Of a DNA stretch of 64,000 bases, positions 12,002 through 22,061 are shown piece by piece. How positions within the stretch are numbered: the first letter of the stretch is position 1; every line of letters starts with the position of its first letter. The position numbers were made by a program, and so were the translations under genes. The stretch is from Viscum album (lineage: Eukaryota; Streptophyta; Magnoliopsida; Santalales; Viscaceae), in the NCBI GenBank assembly GCA_963277665.1, contig OY728163.1:1906692644-1906756643 (forward strand), given 5' to 3'. A model generated the notes under the pieces. It had not been told where the DNA came from. It ran no database searches and saw nothing but the letters and a program-made list of their open reading frames with translations.

Positions 12002-14080
12002 AATATTTGACACAAAAAGTGAAAAACCTACACAAACAGGTGAAGATACTGATACTTCAACTGGTTTTTCTCATTCCCTGGTGATATTTTGAAGGTTCAC
12101 AAAATCTCACAAATCATTCACCTAAAGGAAAAAACCCAAGAATGTTCTATTCTCCATCCCATTCACAAGTACCACTAGGAACATTGAAATTTTATCTCCA
12201 CCATCAATGTCTATCTCATCCTCATTGACATCATGCATTGAGTCATGAACATGTCTCATCAACTAAAACATGTGGAATGCATCATGTTCCCGATTTGAAT
12301 AGTCATAAGGTCAAGTTGTATCCAGCCTCATTAACAAAATACAGAAACCTGTAAGTTGGTATATGAGAGTTGGTAACAACTTGTCATCCTGCCCCAGACT
12401 CTATAACCCACGAAGAGTTGAGATCTCTCATAATATGTGATCTCCTCATCTAACTCTAAATTCCACCTTCATTGGAACATAAAGTAATCCTAAAATCTAA
12501 TTTCCATCATCATCAACCCCTAGATGAGAAACACATTTTACAATTATCACTAGTACCCACTCTATGACCAAAAGTGTTTCCTATTACTTATTCTTTCAAA
12601 GAAAATGGTGAACTATAGGGTCCCCCATACATGAACTAAAATGGTGTTACACTGATGGTGGATTTAAAATTTATTTGACATTAAAAATACTTCAATGGAA
12701 TATGTTCCTTCATGTTATATCATTGAAACAACATGGATAATAGAAATATGTGAACCAAAACAAGAATGGTCTCCTTACATGTCCATCTAACTAGGGTAGA
12801 AACACAATGCTCTACCACAACAGAGGCGTAAAGGCCTCCTTCATCCTATTTATAATCATGATTTGAATCAAGAATCATGGTGTGAAATTATTTTAAAACA
12901 TATTTCATGATTCTATAATACATATTCTTTGAACATACATATTGAATTATTTATTATGATCCCTAAATATTCACCGACTGATATTTGAGGCCACAAGAGC
13001 CACACTGAACAATATGAATAAAACATTATGACCACCAAACATAATGACCATGAAATATGAAACATTATTTTCTATCTTGGATTAATGGATATGGTAATGC
13101 ATAAAAACTTCATTTTACCTCCTCTTATAGCATTAATAGTGTTATTATCCATTCTATAATAAGAATGAAATTCTACCCATCATTATAAAATACATCAAGA
13201 TCATTTATAGTCGACATCATTACATAAAAGAGATCAAAATTTATATTCCAAAGTTGTGCCTCACTTTATCTGTAAGAAGATAAGTTTCGACAACCATCCA
13301 TAATAGATATGATCCACCATCCTCACCCTCAATAGTCTAGGGGAAAAGGTCAACTACCATGTCACCCCCTTAACAAGAACGACTAGAAAAACTTCCCCTG
13401 AGAATCTTCAACAACGGTCACACCCTGGGGTGTATCTCATGTGAGAACAACCTAAACCTTTAATAGGTTTTCTACCACTCCCATACATGAGAATAAATAC
13501 CCCTATAAGTTAACTTCCTGAATCTAGAACATACATTGTTAGAGCTATCCATATAACCAGTACTCTCGATGCATGTTCTATATGATCCTCAAGTGTATTA
13601 TTTTATCTTCCTCCAATGTCAATTACAAAAAAGATATTTACAATGAAGATTACCAAGATGTAATCCATGAAGTAAGAATGATATATTTTATAATTCTCAT
13701 AAACTCTACCAGAGAGTTAAACACACCAATGAGTACCACTAAGAACTAAAAGGAATTGAAATGAATTTTGAAATAAAATTTTGGTATAACCTCCTCAAGA
13801 AACCAAATCTAGTGATAACCCATCTTGAAGAAAAACATCAAGAACCAAATCGCTCATATACATAGTTCAGTGAAGTCATTTATTCTCAGGTGTGGAGACA
13901 CCTCCATGACTGTAAATAGTTTGAGGTGATTTTAATTCACATCAAACATCACACTCTTAACTGCTTCATTGGATAAAATCTATAGGATTAAATGGAAAAC
14001 ACGCTACATCTTACGAATCACCAGATCTACAGGTCCTCCAACTACAAACATAGTATTCACACCTTTACACAGACATTATA
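12002..14080 (-). pseudogene. Decayed pol (RT to integrase end) of the minus-strand Ty3/gypsy element
   Basis: On the minus strand, 13740 down to 13480 reads as reverse transcriptase: GVFNSLVEFM, then LEEDKIIHLRII and REYWLYG, then IQEVNL. This is the order expected after and around the catalytic loop (GVTNAPxxFM ... EEHxxHLxxV ... LYxxxxKCxF). Near 12286-12232 the frame reads HDAFHMF-stop-LMRHVHD, matching the FHVSxLRKYVHD motif at the integrase C-terminus of chromovirus-like elements. Stops and indels are everywhere, and the RNase H and most of the integrase are not readable. The Tekay element at 14081 interrupts it; the upstream part lies beyond 24773. Confidence 0.6.
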
Positions 14081-16814
14081 TGTAATGGCCCGGATCCCCC
14101 CCCTGACCATTACTTTGCCAAAATACGGCTCCACAAAAACAATGGTGTCGGCCAAGGTGGCACCGTGATGGTGGCACCGTAAGGGTGAAACTGTGATGGT
14201 GGAAACTTGTCCTCACCCAGCCCTCCATTTTCTTTTTCCAGTCCTGCTCCCGCAACGTATTTTTTTAACATAAATTAATTATTTTACTTTTTTTAAAGCC
14301 CATAATTAATTCCTAAAAATCTTGAGAAACCTCCCCGATGGGGGGTATTAAATAACACCTTAATATCATTGTGTGTAACTACCCACCCACGTAGGAAACC
14401 ACGATCTGACTTTCCAGGCGTTCAAAATTCCTTATCCCGTAACATTATGATCTTCTCTTTATATCTCCCGGTATAGTATCTTTTTTTTTCTTTCTTCTCG
14501 GATGGATTTCTTTCTTCTTCCTGGTGCTCCTGGAGTCCATCTCTTCCTGTGGCTTGTGGTGCGCCTCTGTTGGAGCTTCCTGTACCTCTTGGAGTCCACG
14601 GAATTCCTCCCCTTCAATCCGTGCATCCCCTGTTCTTGGCGCGTGGAGAAAAACTTCGATCCTTGGTCAACCAGGTCGGGATTTTCCTTCGTCTCTCCTT
14701 TCTATGTATCATGTGGGGTGGGTATGCTACTGTTTCTGTGGGAATGGATGAAACCAAACCTTAATGAAGATAACAAACAGACTTTTAAAGAATGAAGGGG
14801 AGGGGTGTGATCGATGTTCTGTTTTTTTGTTTATCCCTTTTCCTTGATTATTATTTTGTGAATTGTGCGGGTTTATGCCTACTGAAAATCATGGTTGTTG
14901 GTGTTCCTTCTTTATGCACTAATGAACCCTTGTCTTCTCTGATTATTAAATGATTGTAACTTGGAAATTGGTTAATCATGTAAACTTGGTGGATTAAATG
15001 GATGTTTAGTAAAACAGGAATCCATGTGTGACCACCCCAGATAACAACCAGAAAGAAGAACCTAATGAATGATGTGTTTGAAACTGGAATTTTCCTACTT
15101 TGTTTTGGTAGTAGGTGTGTTTTTTTTCTTGGTTCTTATGAGGTGATGTGGGTGAGGATGGGATCCTCTTGGTTGTGAGTTTGAAACTGTGTGGTTGCTC
15201 TGCTTGTGATACAAATCAGGGTGGAATCCTCTACTGTTGGCATATCATTGGTGCATGGTTTTGGGGATGTGGGGTTGTATCTTGAAGCCTGCTTTGGTTC
15301 CAGTACTTTGAGGTATCTCACTTATCCCTTTGTTGTTTTGACTTCACAAGAGAACCGGGTGTGAATGCTTAAATTGTTGTTTGGATGTTTCTCTTTCTAT
15401 GGCTTGTGGTTATGCCTGTTAGTTTCCCAGTAGTGCAGAATTTATTTAAATGGGATCACTTTAACATGAAAACAAGGAGAGTTAAGTGGTAAATTTGTTT
15501 TGGGAATGAATTGTGACTTGCCCGTGAGTATTGTACCTTTCTTTTATGAATGAATAGTAACAGGATGTTTGTGATTAGGTTGGCTTCAGAAAACCTATGC
15601 TTGGGATGAGTGTTTGTTACTTATACATATAATTATAGTTCTTATGTTTGTTATTTGCGCCCCACCCAAGTTGATCACTTAGTTCCGAACACCCCCATTT
15701 CATGGGGGAGGGTGTTTTTTCCAACACTTCTAGGAGTGTCTAGTTATTAGATCCATTTCTTCTCCATTTCCCGAATAGCCCAAGACTCTTCGGGCGGGCT
15801 GTGAAGGCTTGAATTCCATTATTATCCCAAGAATCTTCGGGCAGGATAGTGTGGTGGTTGGCCCAGGCGTTTGTAGGCAGGTTGTTTCCCAAGTATCTTT
15901 GGGATGACTCCCAGGTGTCTTCGGTTGTGGTAGTAGTTGTTCTGGCCTAGGTGTGTGCGGTCATGGTTACGTATGGTTGGTGTGGCCCAGGTGTCTATGG
16001 GCAGGATGGTTGTTGTGGCCCAGTTGTCTGCGGGCGGGATGGCGGTTGCGGCCCAGGTGTGTGCAGGTGGGATGTGTGGTTGTGGCCCAGTTGTGTGCGG
16101 GCAGGGTGTGGCAGTGGGACTGCGATGAGAATGATAGGATTGGTTTGATGCATAGTATGTCTTCAGTAACCAGTGGGAAAGTGGTGCGGGGTACCCAAAC
16201 ATCGATGTGCTATTACTATACATTACTTGACTTGAGTTATTTGGGGAGTGTGCCTTGGTGAGGCTTGGGTGGATAGTTTTCCTTGCTAGGTGCTTTGGTT
16301 TTATTTCTCACAGGGCCTTATAATTCCTCTCCACTTGTGCATGAGAGTCTTTAGCTTTCCCTATTGATTATACTTGTATGCTCACCCTACGTATATAAAC
16401 ATCTTTCAAGTTTCCAGGAGAACTTCAAAGATCGTGTGGGACTATACTAGCTCGGACCTTGGGGCAGTTGTTGTTGTCGTTTTCCTTTTTCATGTTACTT
16501 TACCTTTGGATTTCTTATGGATTGTATCTCTTACTTTTGAACATGCATATGGGAATGGTTTAATTTCGACTTTACCTCTACTCTCATCTTTGGTGTTGTT
16601 GGGTTTCTATCTTATCTCTCGATCCTATTAAAATAAAAAAAAAATGGGAATGCCTTCCATATTGTGTGTGATTCTATACCCTTAGTGTTATTCGCCACTC
16701 TGGGACCTATTGAAGGTGGGTCTCGGGGCTCATTATATCTCCATCAACTTATAGAAGGAAGGGTATGGCAATCTGTTGTCCCTTCCCTCCTTTTGGTGAA
16801 GGAGGGTCGTGACA
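14081..16814 (+). repeat. 5' LTR of the Tekay-type element
   Basis: Runs from TGTAATGGCC to GGGTCGTGACA and ends three bases before the PBS. The sister copy is 22062-24773. A TATA-like TTTATATCTCCCGG lies at about 14458. The 3' part contains the GCTCACC...ACGTATATAAAC segment (about 16380-16400) and the GGACCTTGGGGCAGTTG stretch common to both copies. A G-rich minisatellite sits at 15780-16110. Short ORFs inside (for example 14502-14795) are not conserved as frames between the copies. Confidence 0.92.
15780..16110. repeat. Degenerate G-rich minisatellite inside the 5' LTR
   Basis: About nine to ten imperfect units of roughly 31-33 bp built on GGCCCAGGTGTCTGCGGGC followed by a GGATGG-TTG segment. 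The corresponding stretch in the 3' LTR is 23742-24080 with a different set of unit variants. The long ORFs in several frames here on both strands are a by-product of the repeat. Confidence 0.8.
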
Positions 16815-16817
16815 GAA

Positions 16818-16830
16818 TGGTATCAGAGGA
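16818..16830 (+). other. Primer-binding site (initiator tRNA-Met), Tekay element
   Basis: TGGTATCAGAGGA lies three bases after the LTR end. It complements the 3' end of plant initiator tRNA-Met, the usual primer for chromoviruses. Confidence 0.88.
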
Positions 16831-17188
16831 GAGGTTAGGAGAGATAGGATGGATTTTGGAGTTAGGAACAGTGAGGATGGCATGGGATGGTAGGGAAACA
16901 GTGTTGGGTGATCTTGGTACATGAAATAGGCAAGGTAATAATAGCTAGGACATGGGATTTTAGGGCCCCCCGTGATCCGATGCAAGGACTCTGGACCAAA
17001 CAAATGGCCAAGTGAGGCTACACTGATTGTAGGGTAGAGACCCTAGGGAAGGTACATGAATCATAATGACTTGTGTTCTTGTGTTTCATGGGTATTTTGG
17101 GTATTTAAACAAATTATAAATCTAAGAAAATTTAAGAACAATATTCTACACTACTCGGGATTAGGAATTCCTTGTTTACCTTGCAGAT
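16831..17188 (+). other. Untranslated leader with a 3' splice-site-like end, Tekay element
   Basis: No convincing coding frame. It ends in CTTGTTTACCTTGCAG (17171-17186), a pyrimidine-rich tract with CAG, two bases before the gag ATG. Donor-like AAGGTAATAA (about 16934) and AAGGTACATG (about 17050) occur upstream. A leader intron is possible but unproven. Confidence 0.4.
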
Positions 17189-18250
17189 ATGGCACCTAGG
17201 AGACCACCACGAGTGGCGCGGATGATCGAGGACCTGGAGATTGTTTTGTCTGATCTACAGAGGGCTGACTGAGAGGAGGAGGACGATCAGTGGAAGAGGA
17301 TGCTTCGTGCCTTTCAGCGGTATACCCTCGGGAAGTACGAGGGTAGCATCTCAGATATGGAGACGGAGAGCTGGCTCGAGGATCTAGTGATAGCTTTCAT
17401 CTTGATTCGGGCTCCGATAGAGTACTGGGTTCCTCTGGCCATCATCCAGATGTGGGGAGCAGCGTGTCAGTGGTGGACGCTTTATCTCGGGGAAAAGAAA
17501 GAGGCTGAGGATGTGTGGGCTGACTTTGAGAAGGAGTTCCAGGCAGAATTCTTCTCTTCCACGATGAAGGCTGAAAAGAGGCTGGAGCTATTATCCCTCC
17601 AGTAGGGGAGTATGTTAGTGGGAGAGTTGGGGATCAAGTTCAAGGATCTACTTCACTTTTCTCTCGACCTCTTTCTGTATGAGGAGTCTCAGGCGAGGCG
17701 TTTGGAGGAGGCACTTTGACCTTCTCTTCAGTATGTTGTTACTCCCTTCACCTTACCGACCTACTTAGAGGTCCAGAATAAAGTTGAAGTGGTGGAGAGG
17801 ATGCACATGCTGGGAGGTGTATCATGAGAGGGGATCCATTTGGGCTCATCAAAGGGGAAGGCTGTCAGTAGTAGGCCTCCAACATCATGACCCTCTAGGT
17901 TCCGACTAGCAGGGAGAAGGCCTCAGTAGTTCCAATTCCAATCTCATGCCCTCTCCCTTTCCTTTTGGTCCCAGGGCCGAGGTGCTTCATCTTTGGAAAC
18001 CATGGGAACCTTCAGAATCAGTGCCCGGACATAGTACAGAACGGCGGTGGCGGGCAGGTTCAGCGCCCACCTCAGTAGCAGCAGTTTTCAGCTAGGCACT
18101 TTCAGCAGCCGTAGTAGGGTCAGCGAGCTCCCACTCCTCTGAGGGCAGACGTTGCAGGGGGAGTCCGACTTCAGGGTGCTCCTCAAGGACCTTGACCCGG
18201 AAATGGTCATGGAGGTGGCCGACAGCCGAGAGGTAGAAGAGCTGGGTGTG
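17189..18250 (+). pseudogene. gag: gag of the Tekay-type element, interrupted
   Basis: The ATG at 17189 opens MAPRRPPRVARMIEDLE and meets TGA at 17270. The same frame resumes at 17300-17605 with the retrotransposon gag fold: WLEDLVIAF, QMWGAACQWWTLY and DFEKEFQAEFFSSTMKAEKRLELLSL, the W-W and F-x-x-x-F landmarks of Ty3 gag. After TAG at 17603 the sequence still reads as gag (KFKDLLHFSLDLF, EEALxPSLQ) with further stops. The downstream part is Q/S/G/R-rich, and no intact CX2CX4HX4C knuckle was found. In the family Gag forms the particle and binds RNA. Not functional here. Confidence 0.82.
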
Positions 18251-18642
18251 GGCAGTTGCATGCCGCGGAGGCAACATTTTCAGCAGGGCCAGTGGTCGTT
18301 CGAGGTATGATCAGCTTGTTCAGTACTCTTGACTATGCCTTGTTTGATACAGGAGCTTCACACTCCTTTGTTACACCCAGTTTGTCCAGTGATCTGGGTT
18401 TAGACGCTGAGAGACTTCCAATTCCCCTGGTGTTGAGCACACCATTCGGAGGTCGGACCGACTTGTTCTATGTTTTCCAAGGGTGTAGACTGATGTTAGG
18501 GCCACATCAGTCTATCAGGGATCTTCTACTGTTGCAGATACAACCTTACGATGTCATCCTAGGCATTGGATGTATGTTCTTTGCATATTCCGTCATTGAC
18601 TATTTCCGAGGAAGGGTCATGTTTTCAGACTTGGGTGGCTGA
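18251..18642 (+). pseudogene. Retropepsin-like protease region, Tekay element
   Basis: The frame 18256-18642 contains ALFDTGASHSFVTP, the D-T-G-A catalytic triad of chromovirus aspartic proteases, about 30 residues in. The second conserved stretch YDVILGIGCMF follows about 90 residues later, where the family has VILGMDWL. The D and W of that second motif are replaced. The protein would dimerise and cleave the polyprotein. It is open for 128 codons and stops at TGA 18640 before RT. Confidence 0.85.
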
Positions 18643-19401
18643 CGTGTAACTTTTATTGGTGATTGGGGTGGCCAGAAGAGCAGTGGGTGAGAGGAACCCC
18701 TCCTTTTCTTGTTAGCCGAGATATCAGTGGGGTCGGTGGATGCAGCGATGGTGGAAGTTCCAGGGTTCGTCAGTGAGTTTATGGACGTCTTCCCTAAGGA
18801 GGTGACGACTCTACCCCCTCGACGTGACATCGAGTTTGGGATAGACTTGCAACCTGATGCTCATCTGATTTTGATGGTTCCCAACCGGATGGCACCTTCA
18901 GAGCTACGGGAGTTGCGGATTCATATTGACGATCTGATGAAGAAGGGTTTTGTTCGGCCAAGTGCATCACCATGGGGTGCTCCTGTCTTGTTTGCGAAGA
19001 AGGCATATGGTAGTCTCAGGCTGTGCATAGACTACCGGAGGCTGAATCAGGTGACGGTCATGAATCGCTACCCTCTCTCAAGGATAGACGATCATTTTGA
19101 CAAGCTGAGGGGAGCAGGTTGGTTCTCGAAGATTGACCTGCGGTCGGGATATCACCAGCTAAGGGTGAAGGAGGGTGACATCTCAAAGACTGAATTCATA
19201 TGCAGATATGGGAACTTTGAGTTTTTAGTCATGCCATTCGGCGTCACGAACGCTCTGGCTGTATTCATGGGGCTCATGAACTCCGTCTTCCGGGAGTACC
19301 TGGATCGGTTCGTAGTCGTATTTATTGACTACATCTTGATCTACTCAAGATTAGTGGAGGATCATGTTGAGCACTTGAGAACGGTTTTGGAGGTCCTCTG
19401 A
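18643..19401 (+). pseudogene. Reverse transcriptase, Tekay element, with mutated active site
   Basis: The frame 18709-19401 (230 codons) covers RT: YRMAP-like [12 protein letters not shown], then [56 protein letters not shown] and [11 protein letters not shown]. The catalytic box, normally FIDDILIYS, reads FIDYILIYS at 19321-19344. The second metal-binding aspartate is therefore replaced by tyrosine (GAC TAC), which should abolish polymerisation. The first aspartate, in KIDLRSGY, is intact. The frame ends at TGA 19399, and the thumb and connection continue from 19423 in the same frame. Confidence 0.9.
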
Positions 19402-20380
19402 CGGCACCAACTCTATGGGAAGTTGTCCAAGAGAAATTTCTGGATGCAAGAAGTGCACTTCCTTGGGCATGTGATGTCCAAGCAGGGGATAGCAGTGGAC
19501 CCATCAAAGGTTGAGGCGGTTGTTTCTTGGGCAGCACCCAAGAATGTAGCGGAGGTTCATAGTTTTCTCAGGCCGGCAGGTTACTACCGGAGATTCGTAC
19601 CCAACTTCTCCCGAGTTGTAGCACCTATGACAGATTTTACCAAGAAGGACCAGGCTTTTGTGTGGAATGGGTTGTGCGAGGCATCCTTCAGCTATCTAAA
19701 GGATAAGTTGGTTAGTGTCCCAGTACTGAGGTTTCCAGAAGAAGGGGTGGCGTATGAGGTGTTATGTGATGCTTCAGGGAAAGGCCTTGGATGTGTGTTG
19801 ATGCAGCGACAAGGGGTGATCTCTTATGGGTCTAGGAAGTTACGTTCCCATGAGCATAATTATGCCACCCACGACCTAGAGCTTGCGGTGGTGATTTTTT
19901 AACTAAAGTTGTAGTGGCATTATATTGTTGGGGAGTGCTTCTTGGTCTTCATTGATCATAAAATCTTGAAGTATATCTTCTCCCAGTGGGACTTGAACTC
20001 GTGGCAGTGAAGGTGGATGGAGTTCCTTCAAGACTACAAATTTGAGATTTCCTAAACCACAGGAAAAGGGAATGTGGTGGATGATGCCTTTAGTAGGAAG
20101 TTGCAGAAAGACGTGTTTCGAGAGTCAGTAGATACTTGGAAGGTGATGGAGGAGTTGGCCGCCCTGCACTTGGATGTGAGGATGGATGGTAGTAGGGGTT
20201 GCCTGTATCATATGACAACGCAGTCTTATCTGTTATGGAAGGTGGAGGAGTCTCAGTGGGGATACATAGAGAGTGAAGTGATGCATCACCAGGTTGTCCA
20301 AGGTGATGCCCTAGAAGGTTGGATGGAGTATGGTCAAAATCGAGTGCTTTTCTGAGAAAAGATGTTTGTTCCATAGGCGA
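19402..20380 (+). pseudogene. RT connection and RNase H, Tekay element
   Basis: The frame 19423-19902 reads [22 protein letters not shown], then [16 protein letters not shown] and the RNase H start [43 protein letters not shown]. It stops at TAA 19900. Without a frame change the homologous text goes on (LKYIFSQWDLN, WMEFLQDYKFEIS, GKGNVVDDAFSRK) with two more stops to about 20105. 20105-20380 corresponds to the variable linker into integrase. Non-functional because of the stops. Confidence 0.85.
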
Positions 20381-21440
20381 TGCGCGAGAGAGTTCTTAGT
20401 GAGTTACACAATTCACCCCTAGCAGTGCACCCAAGAGTTTCCAAGATGTACCGGGGTTTGAAGGGTCAGTTCTGGTGGCCCGGGGTAAAGTGGGCGGTGG
20501 TAGAGTTAATGGCCAGATGCCTAGTGTGTCAGTAGGTGAAGGCTGAACACCGTGTTCCAGGCAGTTTGCTGCAGACTTTGGATGTCCTCGAGTGGAAGTG
20601 GGATGACATCTCGATGGATTTCGTCATGGGACTACCCATGGTTCAAGGAGGTTGCGACACTATCTAGGTAGTGATGGACCGGTTGAAAAAACTGGCTCAC
20701 ATTCTGGCGATCAAGGAGTCGAGTGCAGTGGATACCCTAGCACGGAGGTACGTGGATGAGGTGGTTCAATTTCATGGAGTTTTGAGGTCCATAGTCTCGG
20801 ATAGGGATGCATGGTTTACCTCACGAGTATGGAAGAGATTGCACAATGATTTTGTCACCCAGCTATGTCTTAGCACTGCCTTCCACCCCCAGACAGATGG
20901 ACAAATAGAGTGCACCATCCAGACCTTGGAAGATATGCTGCGAGCATGCGTTCTGGAATTTGGGGGATCATGGGTGCGACACTTGCCTCTGGTAGAGTTC
21001 GCCTACAATAATATCTACCACTCTACCATTGGTATGGCTCCGTTCGAAGCCTTGTACGGGAGGCTATGTCGCTCACCCGTGTGCTAGAAAGAAGTCAGAG
21101 AGGTAGGCATCCTTGGCCCAGAGGTGGTGCAGAGCATGATGAAGTAGGTGCAGCTTATACGGGAGAGGATGAAGGTGGCTCAGGACTGGCAGAAGTCGTA
21201 TGCCGACGATATGATGGTACCCTTGGATTTCAAGGTTGGGGACCACGTGTTCTTAAAGGTCTCCCCTCGGCATGGGCAATGGAGGTTCGGAAGGGGAATT
21301 AAGCTTTCTCCCTGGTTTTTCGGACCCTTCGAGGTGTTGTAGCAGGTTGGAGAGGTGGCTTACCAACTTGCATTGCCACCAAAACTACAAAGGGTGCACG
21401 ATGTCTTCCATGTATCCCAGGTTCGTCGGTATCTGCATGA
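20381..21440 (+). pseudogene. Integrase, Tekay element
   Basis: The zinc-binding domain is around 20400-20540 (HNSPLAVHP ... FWWPGVK ... CLVCQ). The catalytic core is at 20570-21087: W-D-D-I-S-M-D-F first Asp region, SIVSDRDAWFTSRVWK with the second Asp, and FHPQTDGQIECTIQTLEDMLRA containing the E. It continues as WVRHLPLVEFAYNN and IGMAPFEALYGR. After TAG at 21085 the C-terminal part follows as DWQKSYADDMMVPLDFKVGDHVFLKVSP and the GPFEVL module, with a stop before AYQLALPP and VFHVSQVRRYLHD. Inactivated by at least four stops. Confidence 0.88.
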
Positions 21441-21660
21441 TGAATAACACGTCCTTGATTGGGGAGAGCTAGATATCGAAGACAGTGCAACGTTCGTGGA
21501 GCACCCAATGATGATCGAGGATCGTGAAGATAAGGTGCTCCATGGACGAACCATTCCTCTGGTTAGTGTGTTTTGGAAGCATGGCGGGCTCGAGGAATGT
21601 ACCTGGGAATGGGAGACATAGATCCGCGCCCAGTACCCATATCTGTTTTGTGTTTTGTTT
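21441..21660 (+). pseudogene. Chromodomain at the pol C-terminus, Tekay element
   Basis: Following the integrase tail the frame reads HVLDWGELDIEDSATFVEHP, then MMIEDREDKVLHGRTIPLVS, VFWKHGGLEECTWEWET, a stop, and IRAQYPYLF. This is the order of the Tekay/Del group II chromodomain: P-x-x-I-x-D-R-E, L-R-x-K-x-I-x-x-V-x-V-x-W, then E-x-x-T-W-E-x-E. In the family it is thought to steer integration into heterochromatin. It identifies the element as a Tekay-type chromovirus. Confidence 0.85.
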
Positions 21661-22061
21661 TTTTTTTGTACTGATTGTGATGGAACGCTTTACCTTGTTA
21701 ACCATGGAACGTTCAGTTTTCCTTTTCTGTTGATGTGTGTGAAGAGTCCTAACTATGGGGAGGGGAGGACCTGATCCCTAATCAAGACGCATTAAGGTGG
21801 GTGTGATTAAACCCGTGCGGGCGAGTCAGTGCTGCCCAAAGCGGATAGTATCTTGACATGGAGGAATAAACTCCCTAAACCATATGACTAGACAAGATGA
21901 CCCCCTTTAATGTTGCATGGTTTCTTGAGGGAGAGGTGTTTCTAGATGTCAATGAGGTTCACTCCTAAGAGGTATCTTTCGAGGTGGTTGTTTGGACCCC
22001 TCTTGTTTCTTCAGGTCTGATTTTAATTCTTGAGGGCGGGAATAGTTTGAGAGGTATCTGA
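21661..22061. other. Post-pol spacer and 3' LTR primer region, Tekay element
   Basis: No ORF of interest. It contains GGGGAGGGGAGG (about 21757-21768). It also has a GC-richer stretch around 21790-21870 with GCCCAAAGCGGATAGTATC, a phrase widely seen in plant repeat ends. A purine-rich GAGGGCGGGAATAGTTTGAGAGG lead-in (about 22032-22054, with non-purine breaks) precedes the LTR start at 22062; the exact polypurine tract is degenerate. Confidence 0.45.

Noticed and set aside
14502..14795. 97-codon ORF in the Tekay 5' LTR, with overlapping frames
   Set aside because: Lies within the LTR; the matching part of the 3' LTR (about 22480-22740) does not keep the same frame, and no domain is recognisable.
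15822..16223. 133-codon minus ORF and several plus ORFs over the same place
   Set aside because: All arise from the G-rich minisatellite, whose repeat lacks stops in several frames. The residues are repeat-derived.
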